A stretch of 64,000 nt of DNA, from positions 1 to 64,000 of the forward strand of contig CAZKUN010000013.1 in the NCBI GenBank assembly GCA_964555935.1, given 5' to 3'. Shown here piece after piece: positions 28,158-36,141 of the stretch; within the stretch, counting starts at the first letter, position 1, and each line of letters starts with the position of its first letter. Source of the DNA: CAZKUN01 sp964555935 (GTDB lineage: Bacteria; Armatimonadota; Zipacnadia; Zipacnadales; VGFC01). Below the pieces are notes generated by a model. It was given only the letters and a program-made list of their open reading frames with translations, was not told the DNA's origin and did no database searches. The translations under genes were made by a program, and so were the position numbers.

Positions 28158-28898
28158 TTACGGCGAGTGTTCGTTCACATATTCCAGCGCGTCGCGTAGA
28201 TACTGCAGCGTGTTCTCGCGGTCTTGCACTTCCATCTCGACCACGACATCCCCTGGGTAGCCATCCTCTGCCAGCCTCGCCAGCAACCCAGGCAGATCGA
28301 TCTCACCCGTTCCGAACGGCACTGATTGCCGCCCGACTTGGTCCTTGATGTGCACCAGCTCGAATCGCCGGTCTAACGCCTCACAAGCCTCGCGCCAGTC
28401 AATGCCCACTGAGTGGAACTGCCCGACCTCGAGCGTGCACTTCAGCCGCGCGTCATCGACGGTCGACAGGATTCTGTCGTAATCCTCAAGCGTCTCGATT
28501 GCCGAGCCCGCGTGGTTCTGCAGGACGGGGATCACGGGCAGGCCATCGATCTCGTCGAGCAGCGCCTTAACCGCCGGCGCGTCTCGATCCAGGTCCGTCG
28601 GCTTCACGAGCGCGGCTCGCACACCTAGCTCCGCGCCCAACCGGCACGTCTTCGCCGCGTTGGCGATTGATGTCTCGTGGTCCTCGGTAATTGGGGGAAG
28701 ATGTATCGATGAGAAGTCGATGCCGTACTTGTCGGTGAAGCCGAGATACGCGTCCGGATCCGCATCAGCAGACAGCGCCGACTTGCACCAACTCGTGAAC
28801 GCCTCAAAGCGCGTGTAGCCAATCTGCGCGTAGGCTGAGAGCACCTCGGCGAGGCTCATCTCGGGGTTGGAGCACGGGCTAACGGCGAACGAAAGCAT
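28158..28898 (-). CDS. Sugar phosphate isomerase/epimerase family protein (xylose isomerase-like TIM barrel)
   Basis: Start at ATG 28898 (GGGAGAG upstream; protein MLSFAVSPCSNPEMSLAEVL), 246 residues, slightly short for the family's typical 270-300. AP endonuclease 2-like barrel elements are visible: YTRFEAFTSW, SSIHLPP, LVKPTDLD, VLQNHAG with the metal-site His, CTLEVGQFH, LVHIKDQ and VVEMEV, which place Glu, His, Asp and Glu ligands on successive strands. Members interconvert keto- and aldo-sugars, epimerise, or cleave 3-keto-glycosides. Directly next to a Gfo/Idh dehydrogenase. Confidence 0.86.
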   Translation of the reverse strand: MLSFAVSPCSNPEMSLAEVLSAYAQIGYTRFEAFTSWCKSALSADADPDAYLGFTDKYGIDFSSIHLPPITEDHETSIANAAKTCRLGAELGVRAALVKPTDLDRDAPAVKALLDEIDGLPVIPVLQNHAGSAIETLEDYDRILSTVDDARLKCTLEVGQFHSVGIDWREACEALDRRFELVHIKDQVGRQSVPFGTGEIDLPGLLARLAEDGYPGDVVVEMEVQDRENTLQYLRDALEYVNEHSP

Positions 28899-28961
28899 GG
28901 CGTCTCTCCCGGCGTGGCGGTTCGCCCGGCGACGGTGATTACCTGCACGCTGCCCCCGTGG

Positions 28962-28981
28962 CGCAGGCATTCTTGCCTGCG
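28962..28981. repeat. Intergenic palindrome, 8-bp stem
   Basis: CGCAGGCA-TTCT-TGCCTGCG just beyond the sulfatase stop codon and within the same-strand operon. A member of the palindrome family by position and style, though its stem sequence is different. Confidence 0.6.
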
Positions 28982-28985
28982 GCCG

Positions 28986-30566
28986 CTACTCCGGCTTGAA
29001 CATCTGGAAATCGCCGCTGCCAACATCTAGGTCGGCATACTTATCAAGCCGGAACGTATGCCAGTAGCACGCCCAGCGCGCGTCGGCCTCCAACACGGCG
29101 CCCAGGCGGCGAATTATCGCTCGTTTCGCGTCCCCACGCCCGGGGTCGCTTGATAGGTCGCGATACGTCGCGTCCGCGAGATCGTACAGCTCGTCGCGGT
29201 CAGACGTGAGGTTGTAGGTGTACATGTACTTGGTCCCGTCGACCTCCGCGAAGGTCGAGACCGCCGGGTTCGGCGCGACATGCCAGCCGCACTCGAAGAG
29301 GATCGGGTCGCGCTCCGGAATCGCTTCGCCGCGGATGTGCGGCAGCAGTGATTCACCATCGAGACGCTCCGCCGGAGCGATGCCGGCGGCCTCGAACACT
29401 GTCGGCGCGATGTCGAGCAGCGAGACCATCTCGTCAACCGTCCGTCCCGCGCCCCTCTCCCTGGGGAGCTTCACGCTCAGCGGCACCATCGCCACCTTTG
29501 GGTGGCCGTAGACACCCTTGTCGACCAACGCCCGCTCGCAGTTCATCTCGCCATGATCGCCCGTGAGGACGATGAGGGATTCATCGTAGATGCCGCGCTC
29601 GTCGAGCGCGTTCAGGAAGCGCCCTATCGCGGCGTCGAGCGCCTCGATCTGCACGAAGTTCATCAGCATGTACTGGCGCGCGGTCGCCTCGTCATACATC
29701 CCCCAGTTGCGCAGGTACACGTCATACACGCGCGGCCAGTCCTGCCCCTTGAGCGCCGCGTGGTAGCTCGCCGGCAACTGGATGTGTTCGGCCAGCTCCC
29801 GCGCCCGCTCGGCGTAGCACCCCGGCACCAGGAACGGCTGGTGTGGCGCGAAATAGTCGAGTTGGAGATACACGGGGTCGCCGGCTGATTGCCCGAGCGC
29901 GCTATCGAGCGTCTCAGTCGCCAGCCTCGAGAGGTACTGACTGTACGTTCCCTCCTCGGGGAACTCGCGTCCATCGGATTGCGCGATCCAGCCGCCGCAG
30001 TTGTTGCCGGGCGTCTGGCGATCCGGGCGCAGGCCCTTGATGGGATTAGGCCACGTCGGCGGGGTGACGCCCAAGTCGCGGAGGTACCGGTGGTAGCCGT
30101 CGTCATCAGCCAGCGGCGGCGCCCAACGGTTCCAGGGCGAGTCGCTCTCGCCGAACGCGTCCATGAACTTGGCGGCCCCGACGTGGCACTTGCCGACATG
30201 TTTCGTGGTGTAGCCGGTGGCTCTTAGGTACTCCGGGAAGATGGCATCCGAATCCCGCAGGCCCACTTCCCAGCCGTCGTGCGCGCGCTCCTCGTTCGCC
30301 GTGAGGTAGGGGTACCGCCCGGTGAGGTATCCGGCTCGCGATGGGCCGCACAGTGGCGAGCAACTGAACGCGTTGCTGAATCGCGTTCCGTCGGCCATGA
30401 TCCGGTCGATGTTCGGCGTGCGCAGGTGCTCGCGAATTGGGGCGGCAGGATCGTAGCTCTCGCGTGGAATCATGTCCACGCTGATGAAGAACACGTTCGG
30501 CCCGGTTCGGCCATCATGCTCGAATGGATGGGCTCCGGTGCGCTCGTTCAGGTAGCGTTGTCTCAT
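28986..30566 (-). CDS. Sulfatase (alkaline phosphatase superfamily), Cys-type
   Basis: Start at ATG 30566 with GGAG 6 bases upstream; 526 residues (the frame extends 39 codons further without a ribosome site). The sulfatase signature CGPSRAGYLTG places the formylglycine-precursor cysteine at C73. Other active-site elements: PNVFFISVDM at 23-32, TKHVGKCHVG, DYFAPHQPF, VLTGDHGEMN and KVAMVPLSVKLP. Typical order for family S1 sulfatases, which remove sulfate esters from glycans. No clear signal peptide at the chosen start, so location is uncertain. First gene of the operon 30566-25593. Confidence 0.93.
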   Translation of the reverse strand: MRQRYLNERTGAHPFEHDGRTGPNVFFISVDMIPRESYDPAAPIREHLRTPNIDRIMADGTRFSNAFSCSPLCGPSRAGYLTGRYPYLTANEERAHDGWEVGLRDSDAIFPEYLRATGYTTKHVGKCHVGAAKFMDAFGESDSPWNRWAPPLADDDGYHRYLRDLGVTPPTWPNPIKGLRPDRQTPGNNCGGWIAQSDGREFPEEGTYSQYLSRLATETLDSALGQSAGDPVYLQLDYFAPHQPFLVPGCYAERARELAEHIQLPASYHAALKGQDWPRVYDVYLRNWGMYDEATARQYMLMNFVQIEALDAAIGRFLNALDERGIYDESLIVLTGDHGEMNCERALVDKGVYGHPKVAMVPLSVKLPRERGAGRTVDEMVSLLDIAPTVFEAAGIAPAERLDGESLLPHIRGEAIPERDPILFECGWHVAPNPAVSTFAEVDGTKYMYTYNLTSDRDELYDLADATYRDLSSDPGRGDAKRAIIRRLGAVLEADARWACYWHTFRLDKYADLDVGSGDFQMFKPE

Positions 30567-30667
30567 GTGGTGCTCCGCGCCGACATCGGGCTCCTGGGGG
30601 TGTCTACGTAGAAAGTTGGCGCAAATGGAGTGGCCGCGTCGACTATATGTGTAGGGAAGCCTGGCAT

Positions 30668-30683
30668 TTGGGCTTTCGCCCAA
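30668..30683. repeat. Small hairpin in divergent intergenic region
   Basis: TTGGGC-TTTC-GCCCAA, in the 219-base gap between the sulfatase and the GH20-like gene. The gap otherwise shows a short AT-richer stretch (CTATATG at 30643-30649) but no convincing promoter pair and no gene. Confidence 0.45.
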
Positions 30684-30785
30684 TTACGAAACTCCCCTTT
30701 ACATAGGATCAATCACCCCCACCAAACCGAATCAACGAACAGGGAACCCGCAGGTTGGGTCGCCCGCGCTACCGAACGTCCCGCC

Positions 30786-32492
30786 ATGAGAAACATGGCT
30801 CTTTCGATCACACTCGCGCTAGGCGGGAGCATGGTCCCCGGCCTGCTCCGGGCCGAGGCTCAGACAGGCAGCAGTGCCCAGACCGTCCGCGTGAGGTTCT
30901 TGGCCGAACGAAGTGAGTTTGTCGACACGATCTACGGCATATTCCGGCGTCAAGTCCAGGACCGTTGTGGGGCGGCGGTCAAGCTGTTCGGCACCGGCGA
31001 TGTCACTGTGGAATTCGCCATTGACCCAGACATCGGCGCGGAGGGTTTCCGGATCGAGGATGGCGACGGCGGAGCCGTGCGAATCGTCGGGAACGACGAA
31101 CAGGGCCTGCTGTATGGAGTTGGGAAGTTCCTGAGAACAAGCCGATATGACCAGGGAGGTTTCGGCCCCGGTTCGTGGCGGGGGACGTCGGTGCCCGACT
31201 GCCCGTTCCGTGCGGCATACTTCGCCACCCATTTCGGCAACTGGTACCAGTCGGCGCCTCGGTACGAGATAGAACGCTACATAGAAGACGTGGCTCTGTG
31301 GGGATTCAACACCTGGGTTTTTACCTTCCCGGTCGATGCCTATCCCAGTTTCCAGGCCGCCGAAGGACACATCAAGCAGTTGCGCGCGCTCATGGCGACC
31401 GCCAAGCGAGTCGGGCTTGAAGTGGCAGTAGGCAACGCCGTCAATAACGCGCTCACCACCGCCCCCACGGAAATCGCGGCCACGCAACCTCCAGGGAAGC
31501 CGCCGGGAGGAGGCATCGTCTGCCCGAGCATTCCTGCTGGTCGCGAGTACCTGCTCGATATCTGGCGCCAGACGATGCGCGCGTTCTCTGATGTCGGCGG
31601 CGGCATCGACTACATCTGCGTCGCTCCGTATGACACGGGCGGCTGTGGGTGCGAGCAGTGCATGCCGTGGGCCAGCAATGGGTACTTGAGGATCTCGAAG
31701 GATGTGATAGAGCAAGAGAAGACAGTGAATCCCGAGTGCAAGCTGATCCTGTCGACATGGCTGTTCGACGCGGCTGAATGGGAGGGGCTGCACCAGGCGC
31801 TGGGGACAGACAGCTATGACGGATGGGTCGACTACATAATGGCAGGGGGAATCGTGGTCTCGGGCATGGATGGGTATCCCCAGTATCCTCTGGATCACGG
31901 CACGCCAAGCAACATCCCGCTGGTGAATTTCCGGGATATCAGCATGTGGGGCATGCAGCCTTGGGGCGGCTACGGCGCCAATCCACAGCCTGAGCGCTTT
32001 CAGAAGCTGTGGAGAGCAGAATCACGGATGCTGGCGGGCGGGATCCTCTATTCAGAGGGCATCTATGAGGATATCAACAAGGCGATCAACGGTCAGCTAT
32101 TCTGGACGAAGGACGGTGATACCGAGGACACGGTGCGGGAGTATATCGCCTTCGAGTATTCGCCCGATGTGGTGGATGATGTGTTGGCGGCGATCCACAT
32201 TCTGGAGGGCTCATTGACGACCGCCTTCGGGAGCACGGAGCGTGACAACATCACCGAGAGCGTCTGCGAGGCGCATGACCTCATCACGAAGGCTGAGGCG
32301 AAGCTGAGCCCGCGGGCCCGGAATTCGTGGCGGTGGCGGATTCTCTCGCTGAGGGCGACAATCGACAACGAGCTGTTCAATAACCAGGGCAAGCTCGAGG
32401 GCCCTGTCCTGAAGCGGGCGTTCGATGAGCTGACCGAGATCTACCACGCCGAGAACACCACTCCCGGGCTGCAGCCACCCAAGTTGCCGTAG
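30786..32492 (+). CDS. Secreted glycoside hydrolase-like protein with GH20b/GH67N-like N-terminal domain
   Basis: Start at ATG 30786, chosen because a signal peptide (MRNMALSITLALGGSMVPGLLRAEA) begins there; no Shine-Dalgarno is visible. 568 residues. Residues 35-130 match the accessory alpha/beta domain that precedes GH20 and GH67 barrels (EGFRIEDGDGGAVRIVGNDEQGLLYGVGKFL contains its landmark pattern, split GFRIEDG and GNDEQGLLYGVGKFL). A barrel follows with WGFNTWVFTFP, ICVAPYDTGGCGCEQC, LILSTWLFD and YIMAGGIVV. It probably acts on a glycoside such as a hexosamine or glucuronide; no assigned family. Confidence 0.65.
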   Translation: MRNMALSITLALGGSMVPGLLRAEAQTGSSAQTVRVRFLAERSEFVDTIYGIFRRQVQDRCGAAVKLFGTGDVTVEFAIDPDIGAEGFRIEDGDGGAVRIVGNDEQGLLYGVGKFLRTSRYDQGGFGPGSWRGTSVPDCPFRAAYFATHFGNWYQSAPRYEIERYIEDVALWGFNTWVFTFPVDAYPSFQAAEGHIKQLRALMATAKRVGLEVAVGNAVNNALTTAPTEIAATQPPGKPPGGGIVCPSIPAGREYLLDIWRQTMRAFSDVGGGIDYICVAPYDTGGCGCEQCMPWASNGYLRISKDVIEQEKTVNPECKLILSTWLFDAAEWEGLHQALGTDSYDGWVDYIMAGGIVVSGMDGYPQYPLDHGTPSNIPLVNFRDISMWGMQPWGGYGANPQPERFQKLWRAESRMLAGGILYSEGIYEDINKAINGQLFWTKDGDTEDTVREYIAFEYSPDVVDDVLAAIHILEGSLTTAFGSTERDNITESVCEAHDLITKAEAKLSPRARNSWRWRILSLRATIDNELFNNQGKLEGPVLKRAFDELTEIYHAENTTPGLQPPKLP

Positions 32493-32512
32493 GCGGGAAG
32501 GGGAGCGTCGAG

Positions 32513-32548
32513 AGGATTCGACGGGGCGGGAGCCCCGTCGCTACGCGG
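32513..32548. repeat. Intergenic palindromic repeat, copy 2
   Basis: Exact reverse complement of 27054-27089 over 36 bases, with the core CGACGGGGC-GGGA-GCCCCGTCG and the flank CTACGCGG. It follows the GH20-like gene by 20 bases in a 163-base gap that otherwise shows nothing. Confidence 0.85.
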
Positions 32549-32655
32549 CTACGGCGGGCAGCGTCGTGGAAACTCAGACGTCCAGTTCCCCTGCTAAAGG
32601 CGCTCTCACGGGGGTAGCGCAACGCGAGGCGTGGGAGGGGCATGAGGGGGGGTGA

Positions 32656-35256
32656 GTGAACCTGCCTGGCATGACACGCACGCTTGGGTTCTCAATCGGT
32701 TTGGCCCTCCTCTCAGGCACCATCGTCGCGCAAGGAGATGTGGTCCCGGTCGGCCCAGGGGCGGGCTGGGTCGAGGCGGTCACGGGCGCCTTGGAGGCGG
32801 GGGCGACCGTCCGCCTGCAGGCGGGGCGCTATGAACTGACCGAGCCGATTCGGCTGACTCCCGAGCACTCCGGAACCATCGAAGCGGCGCCGGGCGCCGA
32901 GGCGATCGTCAGCGGCGGCGTCATCATCGATGGTTGGGAGATCGACGGCGACCGGTGGACCGTCACGCTGCCGGAGGTCGCGTCGGGCGACTGGCACTTC
33001 GCCCAGCTCTGGGCCAATGGCGAACGGCGGTACCGGCCGCGCTGGCCCGAGGATGGCTACAGCTACATCGCCAGGTCGGCTCCCTCGACGGAGGAGGGGC
33101 AAGGGCACGACCGGTTCCGCTTCGACGCGGGTGACATCCGCGCGGACTGGCAGAACCTCAACGATGTCGAGATGCTCATCTTCCACAGTTGGAGCATGTC
33201 GCGGATCCCGCTGGCGAGCGTCGATGAGGACCAGCGCGTGGTGACGCTGGCCGGGCGGACGTGGAACAGCCAGATCGGCGCGCTCGCCCCGAGAAAACGC
33301 TACATCGCCGAGAACGTGCTGGAGGCGCTGAACGAGCCCGGCGAGTGGTACCTCGACCGTGGCACGGGCCTGTTGACGTACATCCCGAAGCCCGGCGAGA
33401 CACCCGACAACACGGAGATCATCGTCCCGCGGGCCGAGCAACTCGTAAGCATCGTCGGCGATCCGGAGATGGGGATGGCGGTCAGTGACATCACCATCAG
33501 GGGGATTACCTTCGAACACGCGAACGTCACCGTTCCCGAGACGGGCTACTGCGTCGCGCAGGCGGAGGTGGGCGCGCGAAGCACCAATGGCAAGAGCCCG
33601 TTTGGATCGGCGATTGAGCTGAGCGGCACGCGGGACTGCGTCATTGAGGGTTGCGTCGTCCGGCACGTGGGCTACTACGCGGTTGAGTTTGGCGTCTCAT
33701 GCCACGAGAACGTGTTGGGGTTTTGTGAGGTGTGGGACGGGGGGGGGGGGGGGGTGAAGCTCGGGACAGCCAATCGCTACCCCGAGGGCGATGGGCGGAA
33801 TGCCGCGGGCAACGTGGTCGAGGACTGCGCGATGGCCCATGGCGGGCGCATGCACCCGGCGGCAGTGGGCGTGTGGATCGGCAACTCGGGCGATAACCAG
33901 GTCATCCACAACGACATTCACGACTTCTACTACACGGGCGTCTCGGTCGGGTGGAACTGGAGCTGGGGCTACAGCCCGGCGAAGAATAACCTCGTCAGCC
34001 ATAACCACATCTACGATATCGGCCAGCAACGATTGAGCGACCTCGGCGGGATCTACACGCTCGGCGAATCAGAGGGCACGGTGCTGAGTTACAACCGCAT
34101 CCACGACGTGTCGCGCGTGGCGTATGGCGGCCTCGGCATCTACCACGACCAGGCGACGATGGGTATTCTGAGTGAGAACAACATCGTGTATCGGACGCAA
34201 GACAGCGGCTTCAACGTTCACTGGGGCAAGGACAACACCGTCCGGAACAACATCTTCGCGTTCGGCGAGACCAGCCAGATCAATCCCGGTCGCACGGACC
34301 TCACCGGACCGATTACGTTCGAGCGGAATCTCATCGTCTGGGACGGCGGATCGGTGCATCGGGCGCGGGGCATTCGGGATGATTTCGCCTCGGACAGAAA
34401 CCTGTATTGGCCGGGCGCGGCGGATGGAGAGATGACCTTCGATGGTGATCTGTCGCTGGACGAGTGGCAGGATGCCGGACGGGACGTGAACTCCATCGTC
34501 GCCGATCCGGGCTGCGCTGACCCGGCGAATGGTGACTTCACCCTCAAGCCGAATTCACCCGCGCTGGACATCGGCTTCGAGCCGATTGACGCGAGCGAGA
34601 TTGGTCGCCAGGCGGAGACGCGAGATGTCGGCGACGTGCCTCACGCGTTCCCCGTGGCGGGGCCGCCGCCGCCGAAGCCGATTGCCGAGGACTTCGAGTT
34701 TGAGACGGTTGGCGCGCCGGCGGGCGGAGCGAAGACCTTCGAGAACAACGAGGCGGAGACGGCCCGCATCAGCGACGAACAGGCGGCATCTGGGAAGCAA
34801 TCGCTGAAGCTGATGGACGGACCGGGCGAGCCGACGTTTAACCCGCACGTCTACTATGTGCCGGGCTTTGATGATGGGATGCTGCGAGGGGCGTTTGACA
34901 TCATGCTTGAGCCGGGGGCGATGCTCTCGCACGAGTGGCGCGACCGGTCGGCGCCGTACAAGGTCGGCGCATCGATCCGGATCGACGCGGATGGAATGCT
35001 CCTGGCGGGCCAGCAGGAGCTGATGCAGCTTCCGCACGGTGAGTGGATACATGTGGAGATCACGAGGGGTATGGGCGTAGAAGCAACGGCGACGTTTGAG
35101 CTGAGCGTGACCTTGCCGGGCGAAGCACCGCACGTGTTCGAGGGTCTTCCATCGGATCCCGAGTGCACCGAACTGCATTGGCTGGGATGGGTGGCGGGGG
35201 CGGTGGCGCCGGTGGCGATCTACATCGACAACATCATGCTGGCACCCGCTGAGTGA
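32656..35256 (+). CDS. Secreted right-handed beta-helix protein, GH141-like layout
   Basis: 866 residues from GTG 32656 (G-rich site upstream); ATG 32671 is an alternative 5 codons in. Signal peptide-like MTRTLGFSIGLALLSGTIVAQ. Residues 30-260 resemble the N-terminal part of the 2180 protein, including PGEWYLDRGTGLLTYIP. Beta-helix turns follow (CVIEGCVVRHVG, IHNDIHDFYYTG, VSHNHIYDIG, LSYNRIHDVSR, NNIFAFG). Residues about 680-866 are a LamG/GH16-like beta-sandwich module. A 16-base G run (33739-33754) encodes five consecutive glycines in WDGGGGGVKLG; the frame is kept. Extracellular glycan-active protein, activity unproved. Confidence 0.83.
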   Translation: MNLPGMTRTLGFSIGLALLSGTIVAQGDVVPVGPGAGWVEAVTGALEAGATVRLQAGRYELTEPIRLTPEHSGTIEAAPGAEAIVSGGVIIDGWEIDGDRWTVTLPEVASGDWHFAQLWANGERRYRPRWPEDGYSYIARSAPSTEEGQGHDRFRFDAGDIRADWQNLNDVEMLIFHSWSMSRIPLASVDEDQRVVTLAGRTWNSQIGALAPRKRYIAENVLEALNEPGEWYLDRGTGLLTYIPKPGETPDNTEIIVPRAEQLVSIVGDPEMGMAVSDITIRGITFEHANVTVPETGYCVAQAEVGARSTNGKSPFGSAIELSGTRDCVIEGCVVRHVGYYAVEFGVSCHENVLGFCEVWDGGGGGVKLGTANRYPEGDGRNAAGNVVEDCAMAHGGRMHPAAVGVWIGNSGDNQVIHNDIHDFYYTGVSVGWNWSWGYSPAKNNLVSHNHIYDIGQQRLSDLGGIYTLGESEGTVLSYNRIHDVSRVAYGGLGIYHDQATMGILSENNIVYRTQDSGFNVHWGKDNTVRNNIFAFGETSQINPGRTDLTGPITFERNLIVWDGGSVHRARGIRDDFASDRNLYWPGAADGEMTFDGDLSLDEWQDAGRDVNSIVADPGCADPANGDFTLKPNSPALDIGFEPIDASEIGRQAETRDVGDVPHAFPVAGPPPPKPIAEDFEFETVGAPAGGAKTFENNEAETARISDEQAASGKQSLKLMDGPGEPTFNPHVYYVPGFDDGMLRGAFDIMLEPGAMLSHEWRDRSAPYKVGASIRIDADGMLLAGQQELMQLPHGEWIHVEITRGMGVEATATFELSVTLPGEAPHVFEGLPSDPECTELHWLGWVAGAVAPVAIYIDNIMLAPAE
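33739..33754 (+). repeat. Homopolymer G16 inside a coding region
   Basis: Sixteen consecutive G bases within the beta-helix gene at 32656. They encode five Gly codons plus the first base of Val. Such runs are slippage-prone in cells and during sequencing. Confidence 0.95.
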
Positions 35257-35266
35257 GGAGCGAAGC

Positions 35267-36061
35267 ATGTCCACATTGACCACGTGCCTGATGTTGGCGC
35301 TCGCGCTGACCGCGCAGTCGATCGGGCAGCCTCCGGGACCCGAGCAATGGGAGCCTCTGCCGGAACTCACCGATGAGTTCGATGGCGACGAGCTGGACGT
35401 GACGAAATGGCATGACCACAACCCGGGCTGGAAGGGCCGACAGCCAGCGTTCTTCGCCCCCGAGAACGTGACGGTCAGCGACGGGAGCATGCATGTTGCG
35501 GCCAAACGGGAGGACCGCGAAGGGCTTCCCGAGGGGTATCACACATTCACGACGGGCGCGGTGCAGAGCACGGTGCTCGTGAAGTACGGGTATTTCGAGG
35601 TGCGGTGCAAGGCCGGACATTCGCGGGCGTCGGCGGCGTTCTGGTTCTATGAGAACACGCCGCACATGTGGACGGAGATCGATGTCTTCGAGATCGGCGC
35701 GGGCGCGCCGGATCACGCGAAGAAGATGCACATGAACGTGCACGTGTTCCACACGCCGGTTGAGAAGAAGCACTGGGCCAAGGCGGGCGTCCACGAACAT
35801 GCGGAGAACCTGTCTGAGGACTACCACGCGTATGGGCTGAAGTGGACGCCGAAGGCGATCGTGTTCTACTTCGACGGCGAGGAAGTTGGGCGTCGTGAGA
35901 ACACGCACTGGCACCAGGCGCTGACGATGAACTTCGATTGCGAGACGATGCCGACGTGGTTCGGACTGCCGGATGAGGCCAACCTTCCGGCGGCGTTCAG
36001 CACGGACTACGTTCGGGCGTGGAGGCTGGCGGGGGCGACGGAGGTGCGGACGAGGGAGTAG
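35267..36061 (+). CDS. Secreted GH16 family glycosidase (beta-bulge type)
   Basis: 264 residues; ATG 35267, GAGGAG upstream, 10 bases after the previous stop. Signal peptide MSTLTTCLMLALALTAQS. The GH16 catalytic motif ExDxxE is EIDVFE (nucleophile E137, D139, acid/base E142). The extra residue compared with ExDxE is found in agarase, porphyranase and carrageenase-like GH16 subfamilies. Other landmarks: ELTDEFDGDELDVTKW, GYFEVRCKA, YHAYGLKWTPKAIVFYFDGEEV. It should cut a beta-1,3 or beta-1,4 galactan or glucan outside the cell. Exact substrate cannot be read from sequence. Confidence 0.9.
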   Translation: MSTLTTCLMLALALTAQSIGQPPGPEQWEPLPELTDEFDGDELDVTKWHDHNPGWKGRQPAFFAPENVTVSDGSMHVAAKREDREGLPEGYHTFTTGAVQSTVLVKYGYFEVRCKAGHSRASAAFWFYENTPHMWTEIDVFEIGAGAPDHAKKMHMNVHVFHTPVEKKHWAKAGVHEHAENLSEDYHAYGLKWTPKAIVFYFDGEEVGRRENTHWHQALTMNFDCETMPTWFGLPDEANLPAAFSTDYVRAWRLAGATEVRTRE

Positions 36062-36083
36062 GGGTGGGTGGACGGCGACGGCC

Positions 36084-36110
36084 GACGGGCTGGAAGCCCG
36101 TCGCTACGCG
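36084..36110. repeat. Intergenic palindrome with shared CTACGCG flank
   Basis: GACGGGCT-GGA-AGCCCGTC (36084-36102) followed by GCTACGCG. The outer part CCCGTCGCTACGCG is identical to that of the repeats at 27054 and 32513, while the stem is shorter. It lies between the GH16 and glycyl radical enzyme genes. Confidence 0.75.
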
Positions 36111-36141
36111 ACGGCGGACGGCGGTGAAGGCGAGGGAAGAG

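Noticed and set aside
30616..30649. Possible promoter (TTGGCG and CTATATG) upstream of the GH20-like gene
   Set aside because: Spacing is about 22 bases and matches are weak; not enough to annotate.
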